From positions 1 to 20,419 of the IMG/VR virus record IMGVR_UViG_3300038418_000438: 20,419 nucleotides of DNA; one strand, written 5' to 3'. The stretch's first letter is position 1. Every line of letters starts with the position of its first letter. The position numbers were made by a program, and so were the translations under genes. Below, one piece after another: positions 6,513 to 12,208 of this stretch. This DNA is from a virus. A model generated the notes under the pieces. The model was not told where the DNA came from, searched no databases, and was given only the letters and a program-made list of their open reading frames with translations.

Positions 6513-7586
6513 TTAAGGCTTTTTGGAAGGGTCGTCTTTTTCGCGTTGTCCACCGTTGTCCACGGCTTCTCGCTCGTAGGCCTCCGCGAGGCGTTTCGAC
6601 GCCTGCCGCTTCTTCTTCATCGTGACCTGCGCGTACCACTGGGTCTGCTCGATGTCGAGATGCCCGAGGAGTTCCTGAACGGTCCTGATGTCCGTATCCT
6701 CCTCGAGGTGATGCGTGGCGTTTGAATGACGCAGGAGATGCGGGTAGACGCGCTTGGTAATACCCGCTTTTTTTGCGAGGGTCGTAAGCGACTTGTTCAT
6801 GCGTTTGACCGGCTTCCCCGTCTGCCTGTTGAGAAAAATGAATCCCTCCATCCTGGCGGGGGCGATGGCGTGAAGCCACTCCAGCACGATCGCGGGCACC
6901 GGCTCGATGCGCTGACGGTTTCCCTTCCCCGTCACCCTGATCACCCCGGCTTCCCGGTCCAAGTCATCCCATTCCGCCTGATTGACCTCCTGGCGCCTAA
7001 GGCCCACGAAGTACAGCAGGCCGAAGTACGCTTTCTGGCGGGGTCCAGCCTTCGACAAAAGCTTGACGACCTCGCCAATTGAGAGGACAAGGGGGACCGG
7101 CCTGCTTGCGGACAGCCGCTCGATGGCAAGGGGCTTCAGATCGGGATAGAGGCTGTTCTTACACCACCGCCGGAAGCCGGAGAACCAGGAAAGCTCTTTG
7201 TTAATGGTGCGGTTCTTGACGCCCTCTGCCTTTCTTGCGGCCTTGTAGAGATCTATGTAGGCAGTGCTGATCGTGACGACCTCTATGTTCCCCAGGTGTT
7301 GCCCGAAGTGCTTCCCGACCGTTTCTATGTCGGCTGCGGTGCTGGGCAGGCGGTTCACCCGCGCGTAGGCGACGTACTGCGGCCAGAGGTCGTTGATCGT
7401 GGATCCACAGGGCTCCGAAGCGACAAGGCCCTTTTCCTCCTTTTGCCCCCTGATCGTCCTTTCCCAGGCCCTCGCCTGCTCTTCGGTGTCGACGCCCGGT
7501 GGGAGACGGAGCCGGATTCTTTTCCCGCGCCGGCCATCGGGGTAGTAGTCGACGTAGTAGGAGCCTTTGCGAAGGATAATGGCCAT
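6513..7586 (-). CDS. int: Tyrosine-family site-specific integrase
   Basis: 357 residues from ATG 7586. An upstream in-frame start at 7646 would overlap the previous gene and lacks support. The N-terminus (AIILRKGSYYVDYYPDGRRG) is an arm-binding-type three-strand domain. A SAM-like core-binding domain follows (about 60-155), then the catalytic domain with R197 (GLRRQE), K221 (TGKGN), H283-R286 (HLLRH), H309 (LLGH) and nucleophile Y318 (QTQWY). It directs integration at the adjacent tRNA-type core, only 3 bp beyond its stop codon. It starts one base after the stop of the upstream exported-protein gene and has no Shine-Dalgarno of its own, so translation is probably coupled. Its 3' end encodes two tandem 10-bp arm-like repeats, which become VDNGGQ in the protein. 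Confidence 0.95.
   Translation of the reverse strand: MAIILRKGSYYVDYYPDGRRGKRIRLRLPPGVDTEEQARAWERTIRGQKEEKGLVASEPCGSTINDLWPQYVAYARVNRLPSTAADIETVGKHFGQHLGNIEVVTISTAYIDLYKAARKAEGVKNRTINKELSWFSGFRRWCKNSLYPDLKPLAIERLSASRPVPLVLSIGEVVKLLSKAGPRQKAYFGLLYFVGLRRQEVNQAEWDDLDREAGVIRVTGKGNRQRIEPVPAIVLEWLHAIAPARMEGFIFLNRQTGKPVKRMNKSLTTLAKKAGITKRVYPHLLRHSNATHHLEEDTDIRTVQELLGHLDIEQTQWYAQVTMKKKRQASKRLAEAYEREAVDNGGQREKDDPSKKP
6544..6563 (+). other. Tandem putative integrase arm-type sites (P' arm)
   Basis: CGTTGTCCAC occurs twice in a row with an exact 10-bp period, about one helical turn, inside the 3' end of the integrase gene. A third copy lies about 180 bp away beyond the tRNA-like core. Distances of 35-100 bp from the core fit arm-type sites of lambda-class integrases. 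Confidence 0.55.
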
Positions 7587-7587
7587 G

Positions 7588-7968
7588 TCAGGGGCTGATA
7601 TACTCGCGGGGCACGTAACCGGCCCGACCCTGCATCCCGCCCTCAAGGATTCTGATTTTTCTCACACCCAGTGCCCCATAATCGATCACTAACACCCTTG
7701 TGCCGTTATTAACGGTGAATATCAGGCCAGCCTGCATCAGATGGAATTGACCATAGTTGTCATTGGCCCCTCTGGCTTTTTGCCATTTGTCGAAAGCGTC
7801 CTCGGTTGCGGCTACCGCGACAAGGCTCCCTCCCTGGACCATAAGCCGACCCTGCTGCCCAATGGGCACGCTCGGTTGATCGTCAATACAGCCACATGTG
7901 AGCCATGACAAGCAAATCAATATCGCCGCTAAGGCGAGGGCTTTCCTGGGTAATAATTTACGCTTCAT
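7588..7968 (-). CDS. Small exported protein, possible lipoprotein, in lysogeny operon
   Basis: 126 residues; ATG 7968 has GGGGTGAG just upstream. The N-terminus is a signal sequence: MKRKLLPRK, then a hydrophobic core ALALAAILICLSWL and TCGC, whose C27 could be the lipidated Cys though the lipobox is atypical. The mature part has beta-rich segments, and the end (KIRILEGGMQGRAGYVPREY) resembles an SH3-like fold. It lies between repressor and integrase, where phages often keep genes expressed in lysogeny. A superinfection-exclusion or other lysogenic-conversion role is plausible but is inference from position and export only. Confidence 0.65.
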   Translation of the reverse strand: MKRKLLPRKALALAAILICLSWLTCGCIDDQPSVPIGQQGRLMVQGGSLVAVAATEDAFDKWQKARGANDNYGQFHLMQAGLIFTVNNGTRVLVIDYGALGVRKIRILEGGMQGRAGYVPREYISP

Positions 7969-7994
7969 GCCTCACCCCCTAAACCTGAGATAGA

Positions 7995-8540
7995 TTACGT
8001 TTCCCTCACGTCGCCGGGAGGGACGGCTGGGTTTAGGCGTTTCTTCAGCGCCTCGATGTTCTGTTCTAATCGTCTGATTTTTTCGTCCCTCTCCAGGGAT
8101 TTTTTGAAGGCGCGGATGTTCTGTTTGAGGGCCTCTTTTGTCCCCGAATCCCGGGACATCATGATCTCTATGACCGTGTCGACCAGTTCCTGAACCTCTT
8201 TCGACTGGTCGGTGCCGAGATAGACGACGCCGCTCTCGCCCAATATTTCTCGCAGTTCGCCGGTTCCGTGCCTTTCCTTTCGCTTGGCTGGCAGCAACGG
8301 AGACGGGCCCTTCCCCCGCACTATCCATTCAGTAGTGGCGTCACAGAGCGCCGCCATGGCTATGAGGGCGGACTTTATGGGCATCGCGCCCCCCTCGTAC
8401 CTCGATAGGGACGCCTGGGTCACCCCGATGAGTCGGGCAAATTCCTCCTGGCGCATCCTTCCGCGTAACCTCCTGATTCTTTTACCCATTTCCGGGTTCT
8501 CGGAAAAATCTTTATCCCCGGTGTATTTTTTTCTTGACAT
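7995..8540 (-). CDS. XRE-family phage repressor without peptidase domain
   Basis: 181 residues. An HTH_XRE-like domain covers about residues 17-72, with the helix pair QEEFARLIGVTQASLSRYEG and a WIVRGKGPSPL tail common in such repressors. The C-terminal half is charged and predicted helical (EKIRRLEQNIEALKKRL), suggesting a coiled-coil dimerisation region. No S24/LexA-type Ser-Lys protease region is seen, so RecA-driven self-cleavage is unlikely and another induction route is implied. It is divergent from the Cro-like gene with only 29 bp between the start codons. Its own start codon overlaps the -35 box of the opposing promoter, so repressor and early transcription are mutually exclusive by layout. 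It heads the leftward operon repressor, exported protein, integrase. Confidence 0.85.
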   Translation of the reverse strand: MSRKKYTGDKDFSENPEMGKRIRRLRGRMRQEEFARLIGVTQASLSRYEGGAMPIKSALIAMAALCDATTEWIVRGKGPSPLLPAKRKERHGTGELREILGESGVVYLGTDQSKEVQELVDTVIEIMMSRDSGTKEALKQNIRAFKKSLERDEKIRRLEQNIEALKKRLNPAVPPGDVRET

Positions 8541-8561
8541 GATTTATCCACTGTGTATAAA
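8534..8561 (+). promoter_or_regulatory. Early rightward promoter (PR-like)
   Basis: TTGACA (8534-8539), a 16-bp spacer and TATAAA (8556-8561) form a near-consensus sigma-70 promoter. The predicted start of transcription is near 8567-8570, at or next to the ATG (8570) of the Cro-like gene, so that mRNA would be leaderless or nearly so. Confidence 0.7.
8544..8560. promoter_or_regulatory. Operator-like palindrome overlapping the early promoter
   Basis: TTATCCAC T GTGTATAA is a 17-bp palindrome with 7 of 8 matching arm positions. It sits between the -35 and -10 boxes and covers most of the -10, where a repressor dimer would block transcription. The minus-strand read of 8552-8560 is TTATACACA, which also fits the DnaA-box consensus TTATNCACA, so DnaA binding is an alternative. 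Confidence 0.6.
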
Positions 8562-8569
8562 ATTCATTC

Positions 8570-8863
8570 ATGATAGTGAAGCGTAAAAGAGGCAGACAAC
8601 CGAAACCGAGAATGACGCCGGCACAGGTTCGCAAAATAAAAGCGGAGATGGCCCTGTACGACGTCACGCAGGAAGCAGTCTCCGCAGCCGTGGGTGTCGA
8701 TCCGAGCGCGGTGAGCCACACCGTAGCGAGCAGGACTAGTTCAAAGCCTATAAGAGAGATGATTGCCCGTATGGTGTTGGCCGCGCAATTTAAGGTGCCT
8801 GTCGAGTCCCTCCTGCAGGAAATGGTCGATGTCAAGATGAAAGAATTATTCGGGGAAGGATAG
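8570..8863 (+). CDS. Cro-like helix-turn-helix protein
   Basis: 97 residues from ATG 8570; GTG 8576 and ATG 8612 are in-frame alternatives. A basic N-terminus (VKRKRGRQPKPR) precedes an HTH-like segment (TPAQVRKIKAEMALYDVTQE, then AVSAAVGVDPSAVSHTVASR, about residues 15-55) and a helical tail. No Shine-Dalgarno is present before 8570, and the strong promoter places the transcript start about there, so leaderless translation is likely, as for lambda cI from PRM. Position opposite the repressor makes it the likely early regulator (Cro role). It is the first gene of the rightward early operon. Confidence 0.75.
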   Translation: MIVKRKRGRQPKPRMTPAQVRKIKAEMALYDVTQEAVSAAVGVDPSAVSHTVASRTSSKPIREMIARMVLAAQFKVPVESLLQEMVDVKMKELFGEG

Positions 8864-8869
8864 CGCCTC

Positions 8870-9004
8870 ATGATCTTGATGACACTTATACCACGCGCGG
8901 AAATCCGCTGCAATTACAAAGTGTATGGGGGCATTGTAATGGCCGATCGGAAGGTGAGCCTCATGAGACTACCTGCCCTCCTTTCAAGGGACACAGCCCT
9001 GTGA
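8870..9004 (+). CDS. Small hypothetical protein in coupled early operon
   Basis: 44 residues. AAGGAT lies 9 bases before ATG 8870, 6 bp after the previous stop. Its TGA (9002-9004) overlaps the next gene's GTG start in the 4-bp GTGA pattern seen throughout the operon, which supports expression. The product contains VYGGIVMADR, repeated as VYGGVVMADR at the start of the gene at 9213 (same frame). Function unknown; it could be a decaying duplicate of that gene's 5' end that keeps translation coupled. Confidence 0.4.
   Translation: MILMTLIPRAEIRCNYKVYGGIVMADRKVSLMRLPALLSRDTAL
8919..8949 (+). repeat. 31-bp direct repeat, copy A
   Basis: Matches 9235-9265 at 30 of 31 positions (A versus G at the GCATTG/GCGTTG position). 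It encodes VYGGIVMADR in the small 8870 frame. Confidence 0.8.
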
Positions 9005-9216
9005 AGCTGGACAAGGACGATATCCAGGCCATCGCCGAGGCTGTAGTCGAACGCCTCATGCATGCCCCCACGGGCAAACCGAGCGGCAAGAACCTGAAGC
9101 CCTACGACAAATACGAGTTCTCGCAAGTAATGGCGAAGGCGCGCCGGACAGGGAACTACAAACCGCTCACCGAATACATCGCGGCCCACTTCCCGCCCGA
9201 GGAGAAAGCGGCATGA
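9001..9216 (+). CDS. Small hypothetical phage protein
   Basis: 71 residues starting at GTG 9001, which overlaps the stop of the preceding small frame (GTGA); its own TGA overlaps the next ATG (ATGA, 9213-9216). The N-terminus (MKLDKDDIQAIAEAVVERLM) is a predicted helix, with a basic middle and a short C-terminal helix (TEYIAAHFPPEEKAA). The family is not recognised. The tight coupling on both sides makes a real gene likely. Confidence 0.6.
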   Translation: MKLDKDDIQAIAEAVVERLMHAPTGKPSGKNLKPYDKYEFSQVMAKARRTGNYKPLTEYIAAHFPPEEKAA

Positions 9217-9476
9217 AAGGGGAATTGAAAAAACAAGTGTATGGGGGCGTTGTAATGGCCGATCGCGGCGCGATCCCAGCCATGAGCGAGGAGCTCCCGA
9301 TCGCCGTCGAGCACGAAGGCAAACAGTACCGGTGCCTGTGCCTCCCGGAGGCGTCTTACGGCGGACGATGGGAATATCTCTACCAGGGACGATGGCATTC
9401 CGTCAGGAACTATTCGCTGAAGATGCTTCTCAACGGACTTTTGCAAAATCGGGTTGCCAAAAACGGCAGAGGATAG
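9213..9476 (+). CDS. Small hypothetical protein
   Basis: 87 residues from ATG 9213 (overlapping the previous stop). An alternative start is ATG 9255 (MADRGAIPAM), preceded by a GGGGG run 9 bases upstream that belongs to the 31-bp repeat. The body is mixed beta (VEHEGKQYRCLCLPEASYGG, WEYLYQGRWHSVRNYS), and the end is helical and basic. No known domain recognised. The 31-bp repeat may have copied the start region of this gene to 8919. Confidence 0.55.
   Translation: MKGELKKQVYGGVVMADRGAIPAMSEELPIAVEHEGKQYRCLCLPEASYGGRWEYLYQGRWHSVRNYSLKMLLNGLLQNRVAKNGRG
9235..9265 (+). repeat. 31-bp direct repeat, copy B
   Basis: Second copy of 8919-8949 with one mismatch. It encodes VYGGVVMADR and contains a possible ribosome binding site plus ATG (9255). 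Confidence 0.8.
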
Positions 9477-9519
9477 GAAAGGGAAGGATTGGAATGGGAC
9501 GGGAAACCAAGCTAAATCA

Positions 9520-9559
9520 ACCGGTACCGCGGGCATCCGTGGCCGGTATTTTCTTTTTT
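9520..9559 (+). terminator. Intrinsic terminator/attenuator directly before a ribosome binding site
   Basis: ACCGG (9520-9524) pairs with CCGGT (9543-9547). Inside it, CCGCGG (9527-9532) pairs with CCGTGG (9537-9542) around a GCAT tetraloop, with one G-U pair and a two-base bulge. The run ATTTTCTTTTTT (9548-9559) follows. Only two bases later comes the Shine-Dalgarno GGAGGG of the next gene. The position resembles lambda tR1 between cro and cII, so control by antitermination is plausible. Confidence 0.7.
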
Positions 9560-9570
9560 CGGAGGGCTGC

Positions 9571-10104
9571 ATGAACTCATTTGAGGCGATGAGGCGATGC
9601 ATCTCGGGAAGGACGCGGCGCCTTGCGAGACGGCTGCGGCTTTCCCCTTCGCTCGTCGGAAAGTGGCAGGAGCCGACGGGGGGAACGTTCTCGGGCTGCC
9701 TCAACCCGCTCGACCGGGTGAAGGAGTGCATCGATGAAGCCATAGCGAGCGGGGTACCCGAGGAAGAAGCCCTGGCGCCCGTTGATTACCTCTGCGAGAC
9801 GTACAGGCGCGTGGCCGTGCCCGTGATCGGGAAAAACAGCATGGAGCATGGAGCATGGAGCAAAGGCAGCAAAGAGCAGAGAGGAGAGAGCGCCGAGAGC
9901 GAGGACCTTACCAGGGAGCTGGCCAGGACGATAAGCGAGTTTGGCAAGCTGACCACCGAGGCCTCAGAGGCGATAGGCGGCGGCAGGGTCCGGAAACTCC
10001 ATGTCCTCAAGATCGGCAGGCACGCATGGCGGGCGGCGAGACAGGCCCTCCTCTTCCTGTTCAAAGTCGAGAAGGCGGCAGCATCCTCCAGAGAGGCGGC
10101 ATGA
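9571..10104 (+). CDS. Putative HTH phage regulatory protein with in-frame repeat insert
   Basis: 177 residues; ATG 9571 is chosen because GGAGGG lies 4 bases upstream, rather than an earlier in-frame ATG at 9454 that would run through the terminator. The N-terminal 70 residues look like a regulator fold: RTRRLARRLRLSPSLVGKWQ as helix-turn-helix, then NPLDRVKECIDEAIASG. An 18- to 25-codon tract (about 9838-9900) is made of AGCATGG/AGCAAAG heptamers and reads SMEHGAWSKGSKEQRGESAE, a linker likely acquired by repeat insertion. The C-terminal 65 residues are helical (LTRELARTISEFGKLTTEAS, later ARQALLFLFKVEKAAA). A CII-like role is suggested by position after a Cro-like gene and terminator, but is inference. 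Its stop overlaps the next start. Confidence 0.6.
   Translation: MNSFEAMRRCISGRTRRLARRLRLSPSLVGKWQEPTGGTFSGCLNPLDRVKECIDEAIASGVPEEEALAPVDYLCETYRRVAVPVIGKNSMEHGAWSKGSKEQRGESAESEDLTRELARTISEFGKLTTEASEAIGGGRVRKLHVLKIGRHAWRAARQALLFLFKVEKAAASSREAA
9838..9900. repeat. Family-2 heptamers inside a coding region
   Basis: Three perfect AGCATGG units, then AGCAAAG, GCAGCAA, AGAGCAG and AGAGGAG. The reading frame of the host gene stays open through it, giving a hydrophilic linker. Confidence 0.75.
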
Positions 10105-10340
10105 AGAGCGCCGAGTCATTGAAGACGATGCCCCCCTCGCCCATGGGCGCCGTCGAGAAGATCCTGCTCACGGTCGAAGAGGCGGCTTTCGCCCTCGGAA
10201 TAAGCGCAAGCACGATACGGTGCGGCATATCGAGACGGGCCAGGAGCCCGTTCCCTATAAAGCCCGTCAGGATAAACGGCTCGGTCAGGTTCGACAAACG
10301 GGACATACTGGCTTTCATAGACTCCATCAAGGAGGCGTAG
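10101..10340 (+). CDS. Excisionase/AlpA-like MerR-type HTH protein
   Basis: 79 residues from ATG 10101, which overlaps the stop of the previous gene (ATGA); longer upstream frames cross that gene and are not credible. The domain LLTVEEAAFALGISASTIRC then VRINGSVRFDKRDILAFIDS is the helix-turn-helix_17/excisionase pattern: a winged helix with the closing strand RFDKRDI. Such proteins act as Xis (recombination directionality) or AlpA-type regulators. Since the phage has a tyrosine integrase and no other Xis candidate is visible, excision control is a reasonable guess. An extra Cys (RCGISRR) lies in the recognition helix where most relatives have polar residues. Confidence 0.65.
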   Translation: MKSAESLKTMPPSPMGAVEKILLTVEEAAFALGISASTIRCGISRRARSPFPIKPVRINGSVRFDKRDILAFIDSIKEA

Positions 10341-10341
10341 A

Positions 10342-10695
10342 ATGGCTCGAAAAAAAGATGAGCTTCGCATAGGCGGACCGAAGGAGGAAAAGCACCTGGC
10401 CGCGATAGCGTTTGCGGTCTTTACCATCCTGTCGGCCGGGATAATAGCGTGGTCCTGGCTGAGCGGTATCGAGTGGTCGGAGGGCTATGCGGCGGGTTAC
10501 GAACAGGCTTGCGATGACGCCAGGCTGTCCGTCGCCATGCAACTTGACGGGATGAAACCGTTCGAGATGGGGAAGACCCGAGTCGCGCTCGTCCCCCTCG
10601 GCGACCGCACTTTTTTCGTCCACGTCAAGGACCCGGCAAAATTTGCACCGGCTGCTGCCACAATTGACACAGGCGAAGGTGTCCCAGGGCAATAA
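10342..10695 (+). CDS. Single-span membrane protein
   Basis: 117 residues; ATG 10342 has GGAGG 6 bases upstream and follows the previous stop by one base. A charged N-terminus precedes one transmembrane segment at about residues 18-40 (AAIAFAVFTILSAGIIAWSW). A Tyr/Glu-rich amphipathic region (WSEGYAAGYEQACDDARLS) and a globular tail of about 45 residues follow, suggesting a domain on one side of the membrane. The family is not recognised. It ends the early block, followed by a structured spacer. Confidence 0.6.
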   Translation: MARKKDELRIGGPKEEKHLAAIAFAVFTILSAGIIAWSWLSGIEWSEGYAAGYEQACDDARLSVAMQLDGMKPFEMGKTRVALVPLGDRTFFVHVKDPAKFAPAAATIDTGEGVPGQ

Positions 10696-10702
10696 CGCCC
10701 GA

Positions 10703-10786
10703 GATCGGGGGGCTAAGGGGTCCCGGCCCGTCAGTCGCCGACTGCCCCGAACGGCTTGCCTCGGCCTGCCCCCCGGTCTTTCTTAA
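10703..10786 (+). other. Structured GC-rich RNA element, possible terminator
   Basis: GATCGGGGGGC (10703-10713) pairs with GCCCCCCGGTC (10768-10778) over 11 bp with one G-U pair. The 54-base interior holds a smaller hairpin, CAGTC GCC GACTG (10732-10744). TTTCTT follows the closing stem, so it could terminate transcription after the membrane protein gene. The large branched interior is more than a simple terminator needs. Confidence 0.45.
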
Positions 10787-10787
10787 G

Positions 10788-10912
10788 CAGCAGAGAGCAT
10801 AAACATGTTCAAGGTTCAGGGTTCAAGGTTGAACATCGAACAGCCCTTTGCTCCAGAGCGAGCGCAGCGAGCGTGCTTCCTTTGCTCCATGCTCTCTGCT
10901 CTATGCTGCTTT
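10788..10912. repeat. Nested compound heptamer palindrome
   Basis: The outer arms are family 2: AGCAGAGAGCATA (10790-10802) is nearly the reverse complement of CATGCTCTCTGCT near 10888-10900, with more GCTCTATGCT copies to 10910. The inner arms are family 1: GTTCAAGGTTCAGGGTTC rightward (from about 10806) then GTTGAACATCGAAC leftward. A GCGAGCGCAGCGAGCG tract lies on the right side. This is the clearest nested case. A plus-strand frame through it (from 10756) is probably not a gene. Confidence 0.8.
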
Positions 10913-10939
10913 TTAGGAGGCACATAATGGGAGGCGATC

Positions 10940-11326
10940 ATGGACTCACGGATGACAGCACCACTCACCAGCGAGATAGCGCAAGGCTCCGGCTGCATCA
11001 AGGAAGATGCGCCCAGGCTGGGCGTCATTGTCGGGCTCGCGGGGACCAGGCAGGTCTTCGTAAACGGGGTCGAGCTTTCCCCCCGGGACAGCGCCCGCGT
11101 CATTCCATTTCTTGAGGGCGGTTTCTATTGGGGTTCCAAGGGGCGCGGTTCTTCTCAACTGGCCCTGGCAATCCTGCTCAGGTTCGTGGACGAGGGTACT
11201 GCCGTCAGCCTCTACAGCGATTTCGAGCGCGAGGTGATCGTGGCCCAGGCTGTCCCCGACCGGCCCCTTTCGCTCGTTGTCAAGCGCATACGGGCCTGGC
11301 TCGGCGGCAAGGGGGTAAAGGTATGA
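10940..11326 (+). CDS. DUF6166-like phage protein
   Basis: 128 residues; ATG 10940 has GGGAGG 5 bases upstream. The segment EGGFYWGSKGRGSSQLALAI LLRF then AVSLYSDFEREVIV has the layout I know from DUF6166: an aromatic-W-G strand, a G.G..QLALA helix and a Y..F..EV strand. Function is unknown; the family is frequent in phages and mobile DNA. Its TGA overlaps the next ATG. An ATG at 10927 in another frame has a good TAGGAGG but leads into a shadow frame without motifs. Confidence 0.6.
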   Translation: MDSRMTAPLTSEIAQGSGCIKEDAPRLGVIVGLAGTRQVFVNGVELSPRDSARVIPFLEGGFYWGSKGRGSSQLALAILLRFVDEGTAVSLYSDFEREVIVAQAVPDRPLSLVVKRIRAWLGGKGVKV

Positions 11327-11571
11327 CCCTCATCGAGCAAAGAAACGGAGACGGCAGTCTCGCCGGCAGGTGCGATGCCCGGTGCTACGAGGCCAAGAAC
11401 CCCGATTGCGACTGTATCTGCGGCGGCAAGAACCACGGGGCCGGCCTCAAGCAGGCCATGGACAATACCAGCGCAATGACTGCGGCCCTTCTCGAGAAGA
11501 CCGGCGTCAGCGTACCGTCCCATAACGGTGACCTCTTTGCCCTCGGTGTTCTCACGGCGGTGCGGACATGA
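11323..11571 (+). CDS. Small cysteine-rich phage protein
   Basis: 82 residues from ATG 11323, overlapping the previous stop (ATGA); the longer frame starting at 11128 would lie inside the previous gene. Six cysteines fall in about 25 residues: RCDARCYEAKNPDCDCICGG then KNHGAGL. I know this C-D-A-x-C...C-x-C-x-C-G-G-x-N-H-G pattern from small conserved phage proteins of unknown function; it probably binds a metal such as zinc. The C-terminal half is a simple helix. No partner can be named. Confidence 0.65.
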   Translation: MTLIEQRNGDGSLAGRCDARCYEAKNPDCDCICGGKNHGAGLKQAMDNTSAMTAALLEKTGVSVPSHNGDLFALGVLTAVRT

Positions 11572-11590
11572 CAACACAGGAGATAAAGGT

Positions 11591-12190
11591 ATGAAAATGG
11601 CTAAGAAGTCCCCGGCCCCGGCCGGTGATACAATTACTATCCCGGCGCTCAATATCGAGGTGATGATGATAAGGATCGTGGGCGATTCTCCTCTTATTTG
11701 CCACGCATGGAGTCCCAAGGCAAAAAAGGAGATGCTCGACAAGCAGATGAAAAAAGCCAAGGCCCCGAAGGAGGCCAAAGACCCGCAGAAGGACTTCGAA
11801 GAGTCTCTTTATCGGCGACCTGATGGTGGATATGTCTTTCCGGCGATTGCTTTCAAGGCCGCCGCGGTCGATGCATGCAGCCACGTGGCCGACGTTACGA
11901 AGGTCCTGGCAAGGGGCGCCTTTCACGTCGTGGGCGAGTGGGTAGAGATCGAGGGCGAGCCGAGGATGCGGGAGGATATGGTAAGGATAGGGCTCGGCAC
12001 GGCTGACCTTCGGTATCGTGGCGAGTTTCCCACCTGGTGCGCCAAGGTGACAGTAAGGTACAACAGAAACGTCCTGTCCGCCGAGCAGATCGTCAGCCTT
12101 TTCAACACGGCTGGTTTCGCGATAGGCATCGGCGAATGGCGCCCGCAGAAAAACGGGGGCTTCGGAATGTTTCACGTGGAGATGAAATAG
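11591..12190 (+). CDS. Conserved uncharacterised phage protein (GIGEWRP motif)
   Basis: 199 residues; ATG 11591 has AGGAG about 8 bases upstream, and the longer frame from 11528 overlaps the cysteine-rich gene. Clear landmarks are GDSPLICHAWSPKAKKEMLD (about residues 29-48), a Lys-rich linker KKAKAPKEAKDPQKDF, FPAIAFKAAAVDA, MREDMVRIGLG, DLRYRGEFPTW and AGFAIGIGEWRPQKNGGFG. I recognise this order from a widespread phage family in recombination/replication regions, but know no demonstrated biochemistry. The 175-bp pentamer tract begins about 20 bp after its stop codon, and a link between the two is worth testing. Confidence 0.7.
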   Translation: MKMAKKSPAPAGDTITIPALNIEVMMIRIVGDSPLICHAWSPKAKKEMLDKQMKKAKAPKEAKDPQKDFEESLYRRPDGGYVFPAIAFKAAAVDACSHVADVTKVLARGAFHVVGEWVEIEGEPRMREDMVRIGLGTADLRYRGEFPTWCAKVTVRYNRNVLSAEQIVSLFNTAGFAIGIGEWRPQKNGGFGMFHVEMK

Positions 12191-12208
12191 GATTCGACCA
12201 GCGCTTGG

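Noticed and set aside
9454-9570. Longer N-terminus for the regulator at 9571
   Set aside because: It would overlap the end of the previous gene and translate the terminator; ATG 9571 has the proper ribosome binding site.
10756-11115. 119-residue frame through a nested repeat
   Set aside because: Mostly repeat-encoded and then out of frame with the DUF6166-like gene; not credible despite a good ribosome binding site at 10914-10920.
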